A stretch of 37,784 bases of DNA from Nymphaea colorata (lineage: Eukaryota > Streptophyta > Magnoliopsida > Nymphaeales > Nymphaeaceae), in NCBI RefSeq assembly GCF_008831285.2, contig NW_022204836.1, positions 1 through 37,784 on the forward strand. The letters run 5' to 3'. Positions within the stretch are counted from its first letter, which is position 1, and each line of letters begins with the position of its first letter. Below the pieces are notes generated by a model. The model saw nothing but the letters and a program-made list of their open reading frames with translations. It was not told the origin of the DNA and ran no database searches. Both the position numbers and the translations under genes were made by a program. Shown here piece after piece: positions 1 to 10,855 of the stretch.

Positions 1-1158
1 AAACAGGCGGAAAAGGCCAAATTGCAAAGAATGCGCAAAGAGGCGGATCTCTTCATGGAGAAGCATTGCCTCTCCAGACTCAAGGGTACTCTTCGAGATT
101 ATTCTAGATTGCAACTACGTGGTCAGACTGTACAAGACCTTCCAGGACCAGCTTCACCTCTTCTTGCAGATGGAATGCCCCGAGAATGGGGAACTGTGGG
201 ACCAATCCAAGTTCTACGGTATCGTTGGAGAATCGCTTTTCAAGTATTATGTTTGCCACATCCTGAAAGCTGTCTCCATCATCCACGATAAGTATGAAAT
301 CGTCCATCGCGATCTCAAGCCTGAGAACATTCTCATCAACGATAAGCATGAAATCAAGTTGATTGATTTCGGAACGGCCAAGGACCTCTCCCGACCTGAC
401 ATCAAGGGCGCTGGAAATGGCCTAAAGGGAAGAAAACCCTTTGAGCATTACGTTGGAACTCCCAACTACATGGCTCCTGAGTGCATCCACAACAAGGCTT
501 CAGAGAAGGTTTCGGATGTCTATTCCCTCAGTGGTGTTTTCTACCATCTCATGGTCGGCTGTGCCCCCTTCGCAGGCGGATCGGAGTATATCATCTTCAC
601 CAAATCATGCGATACTGAGCTCTTCCTATGCCCCGAACTCTTCTCACCAGCCTTGAGGGATCTCATGAGCAAAATGAACCGCAAGGAGATGAGCGAAAGG
701 ATCACTCTCAAGCAAGCCATGGAGCATGAGTATTTCGAAGGCGTTGATTGGGAAAACTTGCCCACCTACGAAACCGCCCTCGGCCAACTGAGCCCCTACG
801 AGCAATACCTTAGAAAGAAATGCAAGGAACTGAAGAGAAAATACTAAGGAAAGTTCAAGGAGACGCAAACAGTCAAAGAAGCCATCTACAACCTCGACAT
901 CCTCCCCTTTTTGGAGAACATCATCGAGGAAGCTGAGCCATAGTGGAAGGAGTAACTCAAGAAACGGGTCTAAATCTTGAAGATCAGACTCAACTGATGA
1001 TCAACTACAAGGAGGATGCTAACCTTGGCTTCACTGAGCTTTACAAGGAGGCAAACAACATCACTGAGCCCGTAGTCGTTGCTTAGATCACCAAAAAAGG
1101 GAATTTCACCGATGATTTAAGCGAGATGAAGCCTGAGGGAATCTGTACAAATGAGTGA
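1..1158 (+). CDS. PDK1-like AGC protein kinase, 5' end cut by the window
   Basis: Serine/threonine kinase resembling 3-phosphoinositide-dependent kinase 1. Visible: DCNYVVRLYKTFQD before the N-lobe end, catalytic HRDLKPEN, metal-binding DFGTAK, HYVGTPNYMAPE in place of the activation-loop/APE segment, and a C-lobe ending FEGVDWENLPTYE, close to the PDK1 sequence FESVTWENL. The frame continues through TAA at 845 and two TAG/TAA codons read as Glu, past a 20-nt intron, to TGA at 1156. No PH domain follows; the tail after the kinase domain is only about 95 residues and acidic. The Ser that PDK1 carries two residues before VGT is replaced by His, so classical activation-loop autophosphorylation is not expected. 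The start codon lies upstream of the window. Other AGC kinases remain possible; kinase identity is certain, the PDK1 assignment likely. Confidence 0.8.
86..107 (+). other. 22-nt intron in the PDK1-like kinase
   Basis: Begins GTACTC and ends TTCTAG. Removal joins AAG G to AT TGC, giving LKDCNYVVRLYKTF, which matches the conserved kinase segment (D/NCP-F/Y-IVRLYxTFQD) and corrects the frame shift between the two halves. Two bases longer than the other introns in the window. Confidence 0.7.
968..987 (+). other. 20-nt intron in the PDK1-like kinase
   Basis: GTCTAAATCTTGAAGATCAG. Without removal the frame meets TGA at 995; with removal it continues 57 codons in coding-like sequence to TGA at 1156. 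The only support is frame restoration and the length shared with other introns, as this tail is not conserved enough to check by homology. Confidence 0.55.
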
Positions 1159-1418
1159 TATACATAACTTACTTATTTTTATGCATTCTATGTTAAATAC
1201 AAGATGGATAGCAGTATTATTACTCGAAAATCACTTTAAATTTTTAAATGAGATGTTGATTAGGGATTCAGCGTTGTGGATAGCTTCGTCATCAATAGAA
1301 GGAATGCTGACTTATTTTTCTCCACCGTACAACATCTTCTAAAGGAGTTATTGGTTCAATTTTTACGGACTATATAAGCGTAGGATTGATTTCAACGGTA
1401 ATGGACAATAGGTCTGCT

Positions 1419-4290
1419 TCAATTCTACCTTAAGACGGCCTCTACTTTAGATATATTCTTTGAATTTATTATTCTTTCTTTCTAAATATCATCATGCTTA
1501 CTTAGTAAGGCATCATTACTGTACCCCTGTACCACATTTCCAACGATTTTCGACAAGGATAGCAAGATAATGAAATACACCACACACAGACCATTTTGAA
1601 TAGGAAAATGCCCTGATAGGTTGTCATGGTTGACAGCTTTTAGATGATGTCTTGAAAGTGAGTCTACACGAACTAAAAGAGAAAGATGCTGATCCACGCT
1701 TGGGAGAGAATGCCGATATAGAAAATCACCTTTGCTGATTTGGAAAATAGAAGGATTTTTTAGGAAAGATTCAGGGGTCTTCTTTATTAGTAGAGTACCC
1801 CCAAACGAGTGTTAGTGTATTGCATGTAGAAAGCAATGAAGGAGAGAATAGAAATCAGAGGCAAACGTTGCAGTAAATTGAGTAGCTGATCAACACAATG
1901 ATGGTATAGTTATTATCGATAACGTGACTCTTCTTCTTCGATTCCTTCATGGCTTTATTCAAAAGGTTGGATAGTTTATCCTGGTATATTACTGGTGGAT
2001 CTTTCTTGAAGAATTATTTCATATGCAGGTACTTGAATATAAAGACATGCGCCAATCTCAGGGCGGAAATGATGAAAGTGATGATCATCCTCGAAAAAAC
2101 GTAGTATTATATCTCGTCGAGACAGGCATTGGCGTAGCAGGAAGTGCTGCTGAAGGGCTATATGATAAAGAAGAAAAAGGAAGGAATGATCTACAGGCCA
2201 ATCAGATAGAAGAAGGTGAGGATTTCACGCCACTACTACTCCGCCTCGTCAGTCGGTGGGTTTTGAAGATATATCATAAGCGAAATGAGTCGATTGGTTG
2301 CGATTATTGCTGCCAAATCAACAGTGATGAAGAAGACCAGATACGAGACTATGTGCGGAAGGGAAAGGTTGGAAACTTGATAGTTGGAAAGCGGGTCATA
2401 GATACTGATAAGCAGCATCCTGCACCCGTAAAAGACCACTCCCATAATCACAAGTAAAGTGAGGATGATGATTGCGCATAGCGTATTGACCATGGTGGAC
2501 ATATACCCATTGAAGGGCTGGAATTAGTTGACTTCATCAGTGAGTAGATTTCTCTTATAGGGCCTCGGTGGTTACTCAAGAATATTTTGGAGCTGACAGA
2601 ATCCGAGTAGTTTCGAATGAACTCTCCTTCGCTGATCTCCAGAAGAAGAGGTACACCTGGTAGCTGACTGCGAAGAGGATGGTCTCTATGAGTGTGGTGT
2701 ACATGTAAATATACTAGCCGAAGATTTATTCGCATGCGTAGAGCCAGGTGAAGGGGAGGAGGATGGCCAGGAAGTATACGATCAATTAGTTGGTTATCAT
2801 GACCTCAAAGGCAACGTTATCGCCGACGTAGTTTCGAATGGTATCGATATCTGAAAACAAGGCATAGGTTGGCCATTCAGCTTATAAATTTTTGCCATTG
2901 ATTCCGCCTTCGATTTCTCCGCCATGTTTCCAAATTTTTCGAAGTTGTTGCTGAGGGTCATGAAATCGAAGCCCATCTTCTTGAGGTAATTGACCTTGAA
3001 GTTGTTCTTGATGATGAGGTAGCTGAGTTTGGATTTCTCCATGTTGAGAAAAAGATCCAAATCTCCGCTCTCGTTGACGACCATCGGTTTGTAGAGGAGA
3101 AGACTGTATAATTTTTAGAAAAAACTGGAATTTTTTGATTATTTATCAGGCAGGTGGAATTATTGGTAAGCTAGTGGCTCTTCATGCGATTTGAACCCGT
3201 ACTTTTCGAGGACTCTTTTATTGATGCTGAAAAACTCCCGTCTCTGCTTGACCAAACCGTACAGATCCTCGCAACCTCTGTTCAATTTCTTCCGGTTGTA
3301 TTCAAAGATATACGATTTTTCCCGATTGGTGATATCCTTGGTGCACTTGTACTTGTAATACTCATAGATGTTGGTGATCTCCTCGATGTAGTCTCTGAAG
3401 TTGTTGAGCTGGTCGTCCGTGAGATCCTTTTCCTCGATGATGTCCGTGGTCTCGTGCGGAGAGTGGTTCACTTTGAAATAACGGTTGATTGCCTTTATTT
3501 GCTTAAGAAGGATCGTGTCTGTTTTTACTGATGATGAATATTTGATTGGACGATCGTCGCGCCCTGTTGGGTCGTTGAGAAAAAAATCGATGAAGGTGTA
3601 GTCTATCTGCTTCTTTATGCGGTATTTCCGAGCCAGGTTGATCAGGTTTTCCGACGAGAGGGTGAGGAATAGAAAAATTTCCTTATTTTCCTGTTTCTAG
3701 TCATAGAGTAAAAAAGACCGTACTCTAAACCCGCAGATCTCTTGCAAGATATACACGATAGCATTATACTCCAAGCTGAAGCAGTCCAAAGTTCCATCAT
3801 GTTTGTAAATGCTTTCCATCTATAGCGGTTATTGCTAATTGTAGTCATTCACAATGTACGTATGTTTGACATTCAGATTGGTCGGTACGATTGCTTTCTG
3901 CAGTCTGATTTTGAGATTGGAGGGATCTTTATTTTATTTATTTTGGTTCATTTGCTCGATGATCATTTTTTCTGCCTTTTGGAACGCCCTTTCCATCTTT
4001 TGGAGGGAAAGGCAACGTAATTGGACAGCTAGAGGTAGCTGCTCCTGGGGATGGATTAGGAGTTTGGGACGGTGATCTTGATGATGAGGTCGGGGGCCAG
4101 ATCATAGTCTCTAAAGGATTTGGATGGGTATCGAATTTTTCCTGTGATTATCTAGAAGATTCGCTATTATTCCTTGTCGAAGTGCGTCAGCTTATTCTAG
4201 CGGGGGGATTTAGCGACATACCGGAAACCTAGCTCTATTTGATTAATTATAAGTTTGAATTTTTGACGGATTTTTTAGGTAAGCAAATTA
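1419..4290 (-). CDS. Anoctamin/TMEM16-like multi-pass membrane protein
   Basis: Probable member of the anoctamin family (calcium-activated chloride channels and lipid scramblases). The order of segments fits: a soluble N-terminal region (about 4290-2800) with an acidic/basic coiled part; a first membrane hairpin near 2800 (LIVYFLAILLPFTWLY); a hydrophobic segment followed by FFWRSAKES, at the position of the family's LEFWKRxQA; DLAAIIATNRLISLMIYL then NPPTDEAEEEWREILTFF, matching the N(H/P)RTxTEYED region; a re-entrant/membrane stretch near 2050-2200; and a late LPLISILSFIAFYMQY followed by RRPL, the family RRP motif. The stop is TGA at 1421-1419. The reading frame changes several times (single-base breaks near 4010, 2800, 2500 and 1880), and I could not fix the ATG. 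The family call is inferred from segment order and short motifs, not from an alignment. Confidence 0.6.
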
Positions 4291-4489
4291 TTTTTTTGGG
4301 GAAAGAGAACAGAGAGAAAATGGGGGTTTGTAGGGATAAATAAACGAAAATAAAGGAGAAATAAAAGTATTTCTAAATGTTTGCAGTGTGTAGTTCGGTA
4401 ATATGGCAAGATAATCCCTTCTCAGCAAATAAGCAACATTTATCCACACATTCATTTTATTCCCTACTAATTATTGATCAGAACGCCGA

Positions 4490-5203
4490 ATGCGTAAATT
4501 ATAATATTATTGCTTGAATGATGCTCAAAAAAATACCAAACAAGTAGGTGCTGCCCTTGACCCACCCAAACTCCCCCATCATCATTCGCAAGAGCAGCAA
4601 CAGCGCCACCCAAAAACCAAGTTACTTCTAACCGCAATCCAACCCCATCCGCTTGTCGGTTTTCCCATCAGGGCCAATCCTCGCAACTCCTCGGATTCCT
4701 ACCGAAAATAGACCCCGTATTCCCTCAGAGAAGCCTCCATCGATCAGATCAAATCGAAACTGAAAGAGTATCTCAGAAAAACTCAGGAAAATTCATTACT
4801 CAACTATCAAAATTAATCCCTCCCTGAGTTCAATAAAAAATCCATACATGAAAACTTCAGAATGACCCTTTTTCGAAACAACCTCAAAAGAAAATTAATC
4901 TAAAGATCCTGGACAATCCCTTTGCGGAGAGGTATGAGAGTAGCCCTTAGTTTAACGTCAGCGAGGCTTACATCAACCCCCGCGCACAGAAGAGATTATA
5001 ATAGACTGACAAGCTCTTCCATCCGAAGCGGGAATACTTCATCCATAATCACCAGAAAAGAAAATAGAAGATACCGATACCCAAGCCAATCCCTCCGAAG
5101 ACCGTATACCCGCTTAGCAATCGCTAATCTTCATTTAGATAGCGGTAGCGGCGGTTTGGGCGTATAGCCTTGGCGCAGTGGGGCGGGACAGCGAGTAGGG
5201 TGA
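4490..5203 (+). CDS. Unknown basic protein, about 235-240 residues
   Basis: Not recognised. From ATG 4490 the frame reads through TAA/TAG as Glu; a one-base break in the AAA run near 4903 moves it to a frame continuing with coding-like sequence (LDNPFAERYESSPEFN, then PIPKPIPPKTVYPL). The N-terminal part is rich in His, Gln, Pro and Lys, the middle in Lys/Glu, and the C-terminal part in Arg/Glu (RERERRFG). No membrane segment or known domain is visible; it looks largely disordered. The end is uncertain: one frame stops at TGA 5201, another stays open further. It lies between the divergent anoctamin-like gene and UTP21, whose start is about 85 bp downstream on the same strand. Confidence 0.4.
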
Positions 5204-5287
5204 TATTGTTCCATAAGAAGATCTCTGATTTTCCATATATTTCGCATCGCATGTCCATATAATAGTAATATAATAATAGCCTTCAAC

Positions 5288-7812
5288 ATGAGTACAAAAT
5301 AGCAGAAGAGAAGTCTGCTCGACCCCTACCGCACGATCGGCGGTTTCATCAGTGGCAAGCTCTCCCTTTCCCACTCATCCCCGCCCTCCCTGACCGCCCC
5401 CACTGGCTGTTCCTTCAAGGTCTATTCCGAAAACCTCGCCATCAAGGTTGCCTCGCCTTCCTTTTCGGCGCCCATCACTGCAGCAGTCTCATATAACGAG
5501 TATACGTACATCCGCACGAGGGCCTTGTGGTGAAGATGAAGTACCACCACATAGTGAGACAGTGGTAGGTGGAGGGAGGAGAAAAGCGATGCAATTTGCT
5601 TAAATTTTAGGGGATTTTGATACTGAACGAGGGCAATCGATTGGTGATGATCGATGAGAGCACCAATGAAGTCCTCTCGCAATAATTTTCATTCAATATC
5701 TAGGGAATAGTCCACCCTGTTACCTACGTCAACAAGGTGATCCTCTACAACCAAGAGAATATCGTCTTGGTCAATGTTGTCTCCAATAAGATCCTGTATT
5801 CCTTTGAAAGATTCCTCAATCATTGCCAATAAAACAGCCACAAGATAACCTTCATCGAGGCTTCTCCCCTCGTCGATATCATCGGCGTGGGCATGGACAG
5901 CGGAATCATCTCTTTCCTCCATCTCAGGAAGGACCAAATAGTTTTCTCGGTGAAGCAGAAACTAGCTGTGAGTGCTATTGCCTTCAGCAGTTAAAAGTCG
6001 TGGATGGCTTCTGGGGATGAGCAGGGCAACGTGATCCTGTGGGATTTGGACGGCAAGAGGATTTTGCATAAGTTTTAGGAATGCCTGAAGGGGGAAATCG
6101 ATTCTTTGGTCTTCATGCCAGGCCTACCGGTGATTGCATGCGGAAGCTCTTCAGCCAATTGCATTCGTCAGCTCAGGGTGAATCTAGATGACAACAAGAT
6201 CTTAAGTCTTTACAGAGAAAGATTGGGCAGCAAATAACCGCTTTAGGATGCCATAATTGCCAACAACAACGAGCTTGTCCTTTCCACTTCTTCATAGACC
6301 ATGTTCGTTTCCTTCCACTCCCAGTGTAACAACTACCTGCTCCCTCGGACCCTCCACTCCAAGCTGCCCTACCACCTCATCGCTCGCCACTTCAACGTGG
6401 AGCTCTACAAGGGCAATTCCCACGAAAAAACTTTCCCCATTCACTAGTACGCCACCACTGCCAAAATTTCGCTCAGTAATAAATATTACATCGTTGCCAC
6501 TAAGAGAAAAATGATCAAACTTGGAGGATCGTCCCCCATCGAATGGCACGTCCCCAACATCAAGCAAATTTTGCTATATAATTAACACTCTATCTTTGCT
6601 GTCACGCCCAGCCAAATAGTCGTATGCGATTTCAATACCAATACTATCCTCGATAGGATAGAGGTCTCTGCCGGCGCCCCAGCGACGAACCACTCCAACA
6701 GTACTTCATTTATTATTTAGCTTTCCTCTCTTTCTAAAATCTGTAAAAGGAGCAAATATAAGTGTGGGACATGTTGAAGATTTCCCAAGGAAGGATCTTC
6801 CCCACTTCCCAATTCGGTCCTGTGCTTCATTTATCCTTCACCGCTGACAACCGTTTCCTGGTTTCCTCGCACAAGGGCGGCAGGCTGAACATTTGGAGCA
6901 TCGTCGACAGCCAGCTGTACAAATCGTTTGATTTGGGAAGTGGAAACGAGATGGTTTGGCACTCCTTCACTCCGGATAACCAATTCATGGTGAGCATCTT
7001 CCACGGCAGGAGGGAAGCCAATGTTTGGAATAACTATATCGGACGATTGACGTCGACGAGAAATTAGGAACAGCTATTGTTTGAACCTTAGATTAGATTT
7101 TGGAGGAAGATTATAGGAAGGAACTGTCTATGAACGCCAACCAGCCACGCGAGCAGTTGCAAATCAATAAAACGTCGAGGATGTGCTTGACTCTATCCCC
7201 GATGCAGTTGATGGCGTCCCATCGTACTCCTTCCATGACATCACCAAGTGGATGCCTCTGGTCTACTACGATGAGATCAGGACCAGAAACGCACCCAATT
7301 CCTCAGAGATGCCGGCGCTGCCCTTCTTCCTCGATTTCAAAAACCTCACTGAGGAGAAAAAGAAGATCTAGGAAGAGATCCAGAAGGAGGCCAGGTAGAA
7401 GAGGAAAAACTATAGCGAGCAGAAAGACAAGCACCTCAAGAATAAGACCAATGAGATCACACTCAATGAAGAGTCCACAGCTGAAGACCATACTGAAACC
7501 TTTTAGAGATTGGCATCGCTCTCAGTCGCTGAGGTGGACTACCAGCTTCGCTCCTACCTCATCAACCCAGCCAACAAGCCGCATCTGGTGACGATGATGG
7601 TGCACGTCCTGCAGGATGGCACCGCCAGCCACAACCAGGAATTGAAGAACATCATCCTCAACCGCATCATCAACCTCATCGGCGCTGATCTCCTCTCGGA
7701 ATAACTCATATCCCCCTGCAGCCAACTGCTCAGCGTCCTCACGCCTCCTCTGCGGGAACTGAAGGAAAGAGTGGACAGATGCGTTGCCATCTCCAGCAGG
7801 CACCTGCTCTGA
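5288..7812 (+). CDS. UTP21: UTP21/WDR36, WD40 subunit of the SSU processome
   Basis: Nucleolar WD-repeat protein of the UTP-B complex, required for processing 18S pre-rRNA. The N-terminus after ATG 5288 reads LLDPYRTIGGFISG, equivalent to the family's LF.PYRALG.(V/F)(S/T)(N/D). WD blades are visible, for example WMASGDEQGNVILWDLDG near 6000 and PVLHLSFTADNRFLVSSHKG near 6820. The C-terminal UTP21 domain begins SYSFHDITKWMPL and LPFFLDFK, with a helical end LISPCSQLLSVLTPPLREL, stopping at TGA 7810. Length is about 838 codons against roughly 900 in yeast and human. One 20-nt intron (6701-6720) restores FLSFENLEKEQIEVWD. Single-base breaks lie near 5528, 7090 (T run) and 7168 (A run). It converges with the minus-strand gene ending 53 bp away. 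Confidence 0.88.
6701..6720 (+). other. 20-nt intron in UTP21
   Basis: GTACTTCATTTATTATTTAG. Removal joins an A to CT and gives a continuous frame NTFLSFENLEKEQIEVWD, leading into the next WD repeats. A longer 62-nt alternative ending at 6762 also keeps frame, but it deletes this well-formed segment. Confidence 0.7.
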
Positions 7813-7864
7813 TCATTCATAGGCTTAGTCATACGCAATATGAGATAGAATCATGCAAGCATGG

Positions 7865-8518
7865 TCATTCGAAGGGTGCTTCCCACGCACTCAAGGAATC
7901 ATCAAAGGAGGTCATAATCTTCCCTATTTTGCGGTGTTTCGGCAATTAGATCTGGATGGTCCTCAATCGATTGAGCGAATTATTGCTGGTTGGGAATGCA
8001 GTAAACGGTCTATTCCTATTTATCTCTCCGGAGGTATATGATTATATATGGCTCTCACTTCCAGGCGTTTCGCTGGGAGGACGGGGCTTTTGCTCGGTGA
8101 GGAAGGGCGAGAAGGAACGATGGGTGTGGGCGGTTTCTGTCTTTGCTCTGAGGTAGCGACGGTTGATGGTCATGGTTGAATTCGCTCTAACCTGTGATTT
8201 TTTGATGGGTTAGGCCGAGCTATAGACCATAACCGGTGTGATGTTCAGCAACTGTCGATTATCGTTCACTTTCTTCTGTCTATTCATTGCCTCCTCGGCC
8301 ATTCTCCTCCGTTTAAGCTCATACAGGTTAGTGGGGACGTTGACGCTATTGGGATTCATCTTCATTTTCTGTTTTAATTTCCGGTGGATTGGCGCTTTGG
8401 CATATCTCATGGAGGAGTGGTTGGGACTGAGGACTTCGCTGCTGGTGTAGCTTTTGGAGCGGACGCAGTAATCGATGAAGGAGTCCAATAGCGAATGCTG
8501 GCGAGTGGGGGTCTGCAT
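7865..8518 (-). CDS. Unknown protein, 217 residues
   Basis: Not recognised. An intact frame from ATG at 8518 down to TGA at 7867-7865, reading three in-frame TAA codons as Glu. The product is basic, rich in Ser, Thr, Asn, Arg and Pro, with no membrane segment. Notable stretches are KLKQKMKMNPNSV, a Lys/Arg/Glu patch ELKRRRMAEEAMNRQKK that could be a short helix, and a Pro-rich middle (FLTEQKPRPPSETPG). It starts 35 bp from the divergent PTGES2-like gene and ends 52 bp from convergent UTP21. An uninterrupted 218-codon frame that stops only at TGA supports it as a real gene. Confidence 0.55.
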
Positions 8519-8553
8519 ATGCAATAAATAAATTCGGCAGTGTTGTTATATTA
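8519..8553. promoter_or_regulatory. 35-bp divergent spacer, probable bidirectional promoter
   Basis: The ATG codons of two divergent genes (8518 on the minus strand, 8554 on the plus strand) are separated by only 35 AT-rich bases including AATAAATAAATT and TTATATTA. Both 5' leaders and both promoters must either fit here or overlap the neighbouring coding sequence. If either gene starts at a later ATG the spacer is longer. Confidence 0.35.
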
Positions 8554-9502
8554 ATGTTGCTACGAGTCACCAGGACCTTCGCCAAGGAGTACCGCCTGGC
8601 CAATACTGTCAACGGATTGGATAGCAACCTGGAGGCCATCCTCTCCGAGCGGGAGAAGATGCGCAGGGATATTCTCAGGAGATAGCAGGACAATCTTCCC
8701 ATGGAGCAATCGATCCGCAGTTTCTACGACAGTCTGGTCAACATCACGCTATACATGCAGAACGATTGTTGGCAATCGCAGTATCTCTACCTAATGCTGA
8801 ACTACAATAAGTTGGGTTCAGGAGGGTGAGTGACTTGGTGCAACTCAATAGGGCTCTTTTTTGCTGGGACTGAGGGAGAAGGGGGAGGAACAGAGATGGC
8901 CTGCAGTTAAAGTGGTCGTTGCCCTCGAGCCCAAGGTTGTGATCAGCGGAGTGGCCCCCATTTCTGAATTATTTAGGGAGAATGGGTATTTCATACAGGA
9001 AGTGGATCGCCACGGAGGAGAAGTTGAAGCATTGCAGGCACACATCGACAGGGAAGTTCTCCCGCCTCTAGAGAGCCTCTTCTGGCATCCCAAACTCACC
9101 TATCAATACACTTTCCACACCAATCTTAGCTCATACCAGGACACATCCAGAAACTACAACGTCTTCGGCATTCTCGGCAGGAATGGAGCTCTGGTCCTCT
9201 CCAGGATAGGCAGGAACTTGCTGAACATCGTAAGGTAGGGCTAAAGATACTCTAAGAGCAAGTAAAACTTCACCAAAGCCATCCAAGAGTTGGTGAATAT
9301 CTATCTTTCGAAGGCTCCCTTTTTCGGAGGGGCGAGGCCGAGCCACGTCGACTTCTACCTGATGGCCCAGCTGCGGACGAGGGGCGGGTGTGGGCTATTC
9401 ATGCAATACCTGGAGGAGGGGATCGGGGGGTAGTTCTGGCGGTGGTGGGTGAGGGTGAGCAACCTGTGCCAGTACAATCCGGACAGAATCACTACCCTAT
9501 GA
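8554..9502 (+). CDS. PTGES2-like GST-fold protein with a degenerate CxxC
   Basis: Resembles prostaglandin E synthase 2: a thioredoxin-like domain followed by a helical GST C-terminal domain, usually membrane-associated in mitochondria or Golgi. Seen: NITLYMQNDCWQSQYLYLML, where the family has LYQYxTCPFCxKVRAFL, so the CPFC site becomes CWQS; WPAVKVVVALEP for KVPILV; a GST core LSRIGRNLLNIVREGEE; and a C-terminal APFFGGARPSHVDFYLMAQL, very close to the family's [20 protein letters not shown]. Stop is TGA at 9500. With one missing T restored near 8818 and another in the T run 8857-8862, the frame is continuous, about 316 residues (human 377). Enzymatic synthase activity cannot be inferred. It converges with the next gene, 88 bp apart. 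Confidence 0.7.
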
Positions 9503-9590
9503 TCATCATATCGTGTTGCATCAATATATCATAAATGGTGTGGTTTGCTAGATTGATTATATATAATGTGGTACAAAAATGCCTGAGTGA

Positions 9591-10855
9591 TCACTTCTTT
9601 TGGACTGCCAGATATGATCGTTCGAAAGTTCCTATGTAATCACCAATTACGTTGTTTTCGATATTCCTCACTCCTCTCGACAGTTGCCTGATGTACGTTT
9701 CCACTTTGCTTCTAATGTGTTCCTTCATCAATCTCAAATTCTTCTATTGGCCGATAGCTCCAGTTTCCTCAGCGCGTTCACTGCCAATTATTCGAAATTG
9801 CTATTCTGTAGACTTCCACCTATGCGATCTTGCTTCCCACTATCCTTCCGTGCTCCTCTTCCTCCATCACGATCACCACTTCATGAGGGAGGACTACAGT
9901 TTCTTTATGCTCTGCTGCAGGTTGCTGTTGTACTTGCTGTTGTAGATGCTTTCCCTCGGAGGAAGCGGACGCAGAGAGGCGGGATTGGGTAGGGGATCAT
10001 CGATGAACTATTGGGTGAGTTTGACTTGTTAGATGGAGGGGTACTTTTGTTGTAGGTTTTTGATTATTTTTCGATGGGCTTGTAGAGGGAGTGCTGAGAT
10101 TGGTGAACCAGTCGATTCCAATTTTTCTTGATGTGCCTGTTGATGTTGTTGAGCACCTTCTCCACGTTTTCAATCGATTGGTCAATGGCCTACTGTTCGG
10201 CTATCATCTCCTTCTACCGGCCAGTCCGCATCAGGGAAGCCTGCTCGATTAGTCCCATCACTTTGTGCTTCTATTCGCTGGTTGCCACTATCTTTGCTCG
10301 CTATCCGAATACTGCAGTACAAATTCTGAGGAGAGATCTGCATCTAGTAGTTGGCTGTTGCCTTTTGCCGTTCCTATTAGTTAGGGTAGTAGTAATTTCA
10401 ATCAGTAGGTAAATGCTGCGTTCCAAATTCACGACCAAATCTTCGGGATTTTTGAGTGTGAGTCGAATGTACAGCATTCCTCTCTCCTTGCAGAACTCTT
10501 CACCCTGGCCTTTCACCTCATTCAACTTTTTCTCGGTATTATCCATCTCCACAAAAAGCAAAAACTAGTCCCCTGATCCCAGCGGAAGGCATCCCTTGGC
10601 GAAGTTGAAGGTCTCTATTGATGACGAGCTGTAGAGTACGATGAATCCCACGTACTCGGCGGGGTCTACTTTGAGCGGGTCGGTGATGACGTCGAAGACG
10701 GCGATGAAGGTTTAGCGGATCATGAGGTTCTGGGGCAGTTCGTTGGCGAGGTAGTCGTTGGCTTAGTTCTGCAGGAACTCGATGAGCTGGCTGGTCTTGA
10801 GGGAGGGGTGGTGGTAGACTCCGATTCGCAACTAGAACTCCTGACTGCTATTCAT
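9591..10855 (-). CDS. Degenerate small-GTPase-fold protein with coiled-coil tail
   Basis: The first roughly 165 residues from ATG 10855 follow the Ras/Rab fold without its nucleotide-binding motifs. RIGVYHHPSLKTSQLIEFL aligns with the G1 region (KxxxxGxxxxGKTSLL) but keeps only KTS; there is no DxxG; GFIVLYSSSSIETFNFAK matches GIILVYDVTxxESFxN; FVEMDN stands where NKxD belongs; GEEFCKERGMLYIRLTLKN matches GxxFAKExxxxFxETSAKx. The rest is charged coiled coil (EMIAEQEAIDQSIENVEKVL) and a Ser/Asn/Pro linker, ending with YIRQLSRGVRNIENNV and TGA at 9593-9591. Two or three single-base breaks occur between 9700 and 9960. I infer a pseudo-GTPase, possibly a trafficking or ciliary adaptor; the family is not identified. 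Confidence 0.6.

Noticed and set aside
5569-5610. A 42-nt GT...AG intron in UTP21
   Set aside because: The 42 bases are 14 in-frame codons with TAG as Glu, giving sensible WD-repeat sequence, and the length does not fit the 20-nt class.
8826-8851. A 26-nt GTGAG...TAG intron in the PTGES2-like gene
   Set aside because: Removal does not restore frame by itself, whereas adding one T in each of two runs gives continuous coding (RRVSDLVQLNRALFLLGL).
9652-9992. Plus-strand hydrophobic frames after the PTGES2-like gene
   Set aside because: They are antisense to the coiled-coil tail of the minus-strand GTPase-fold gene and lack support.
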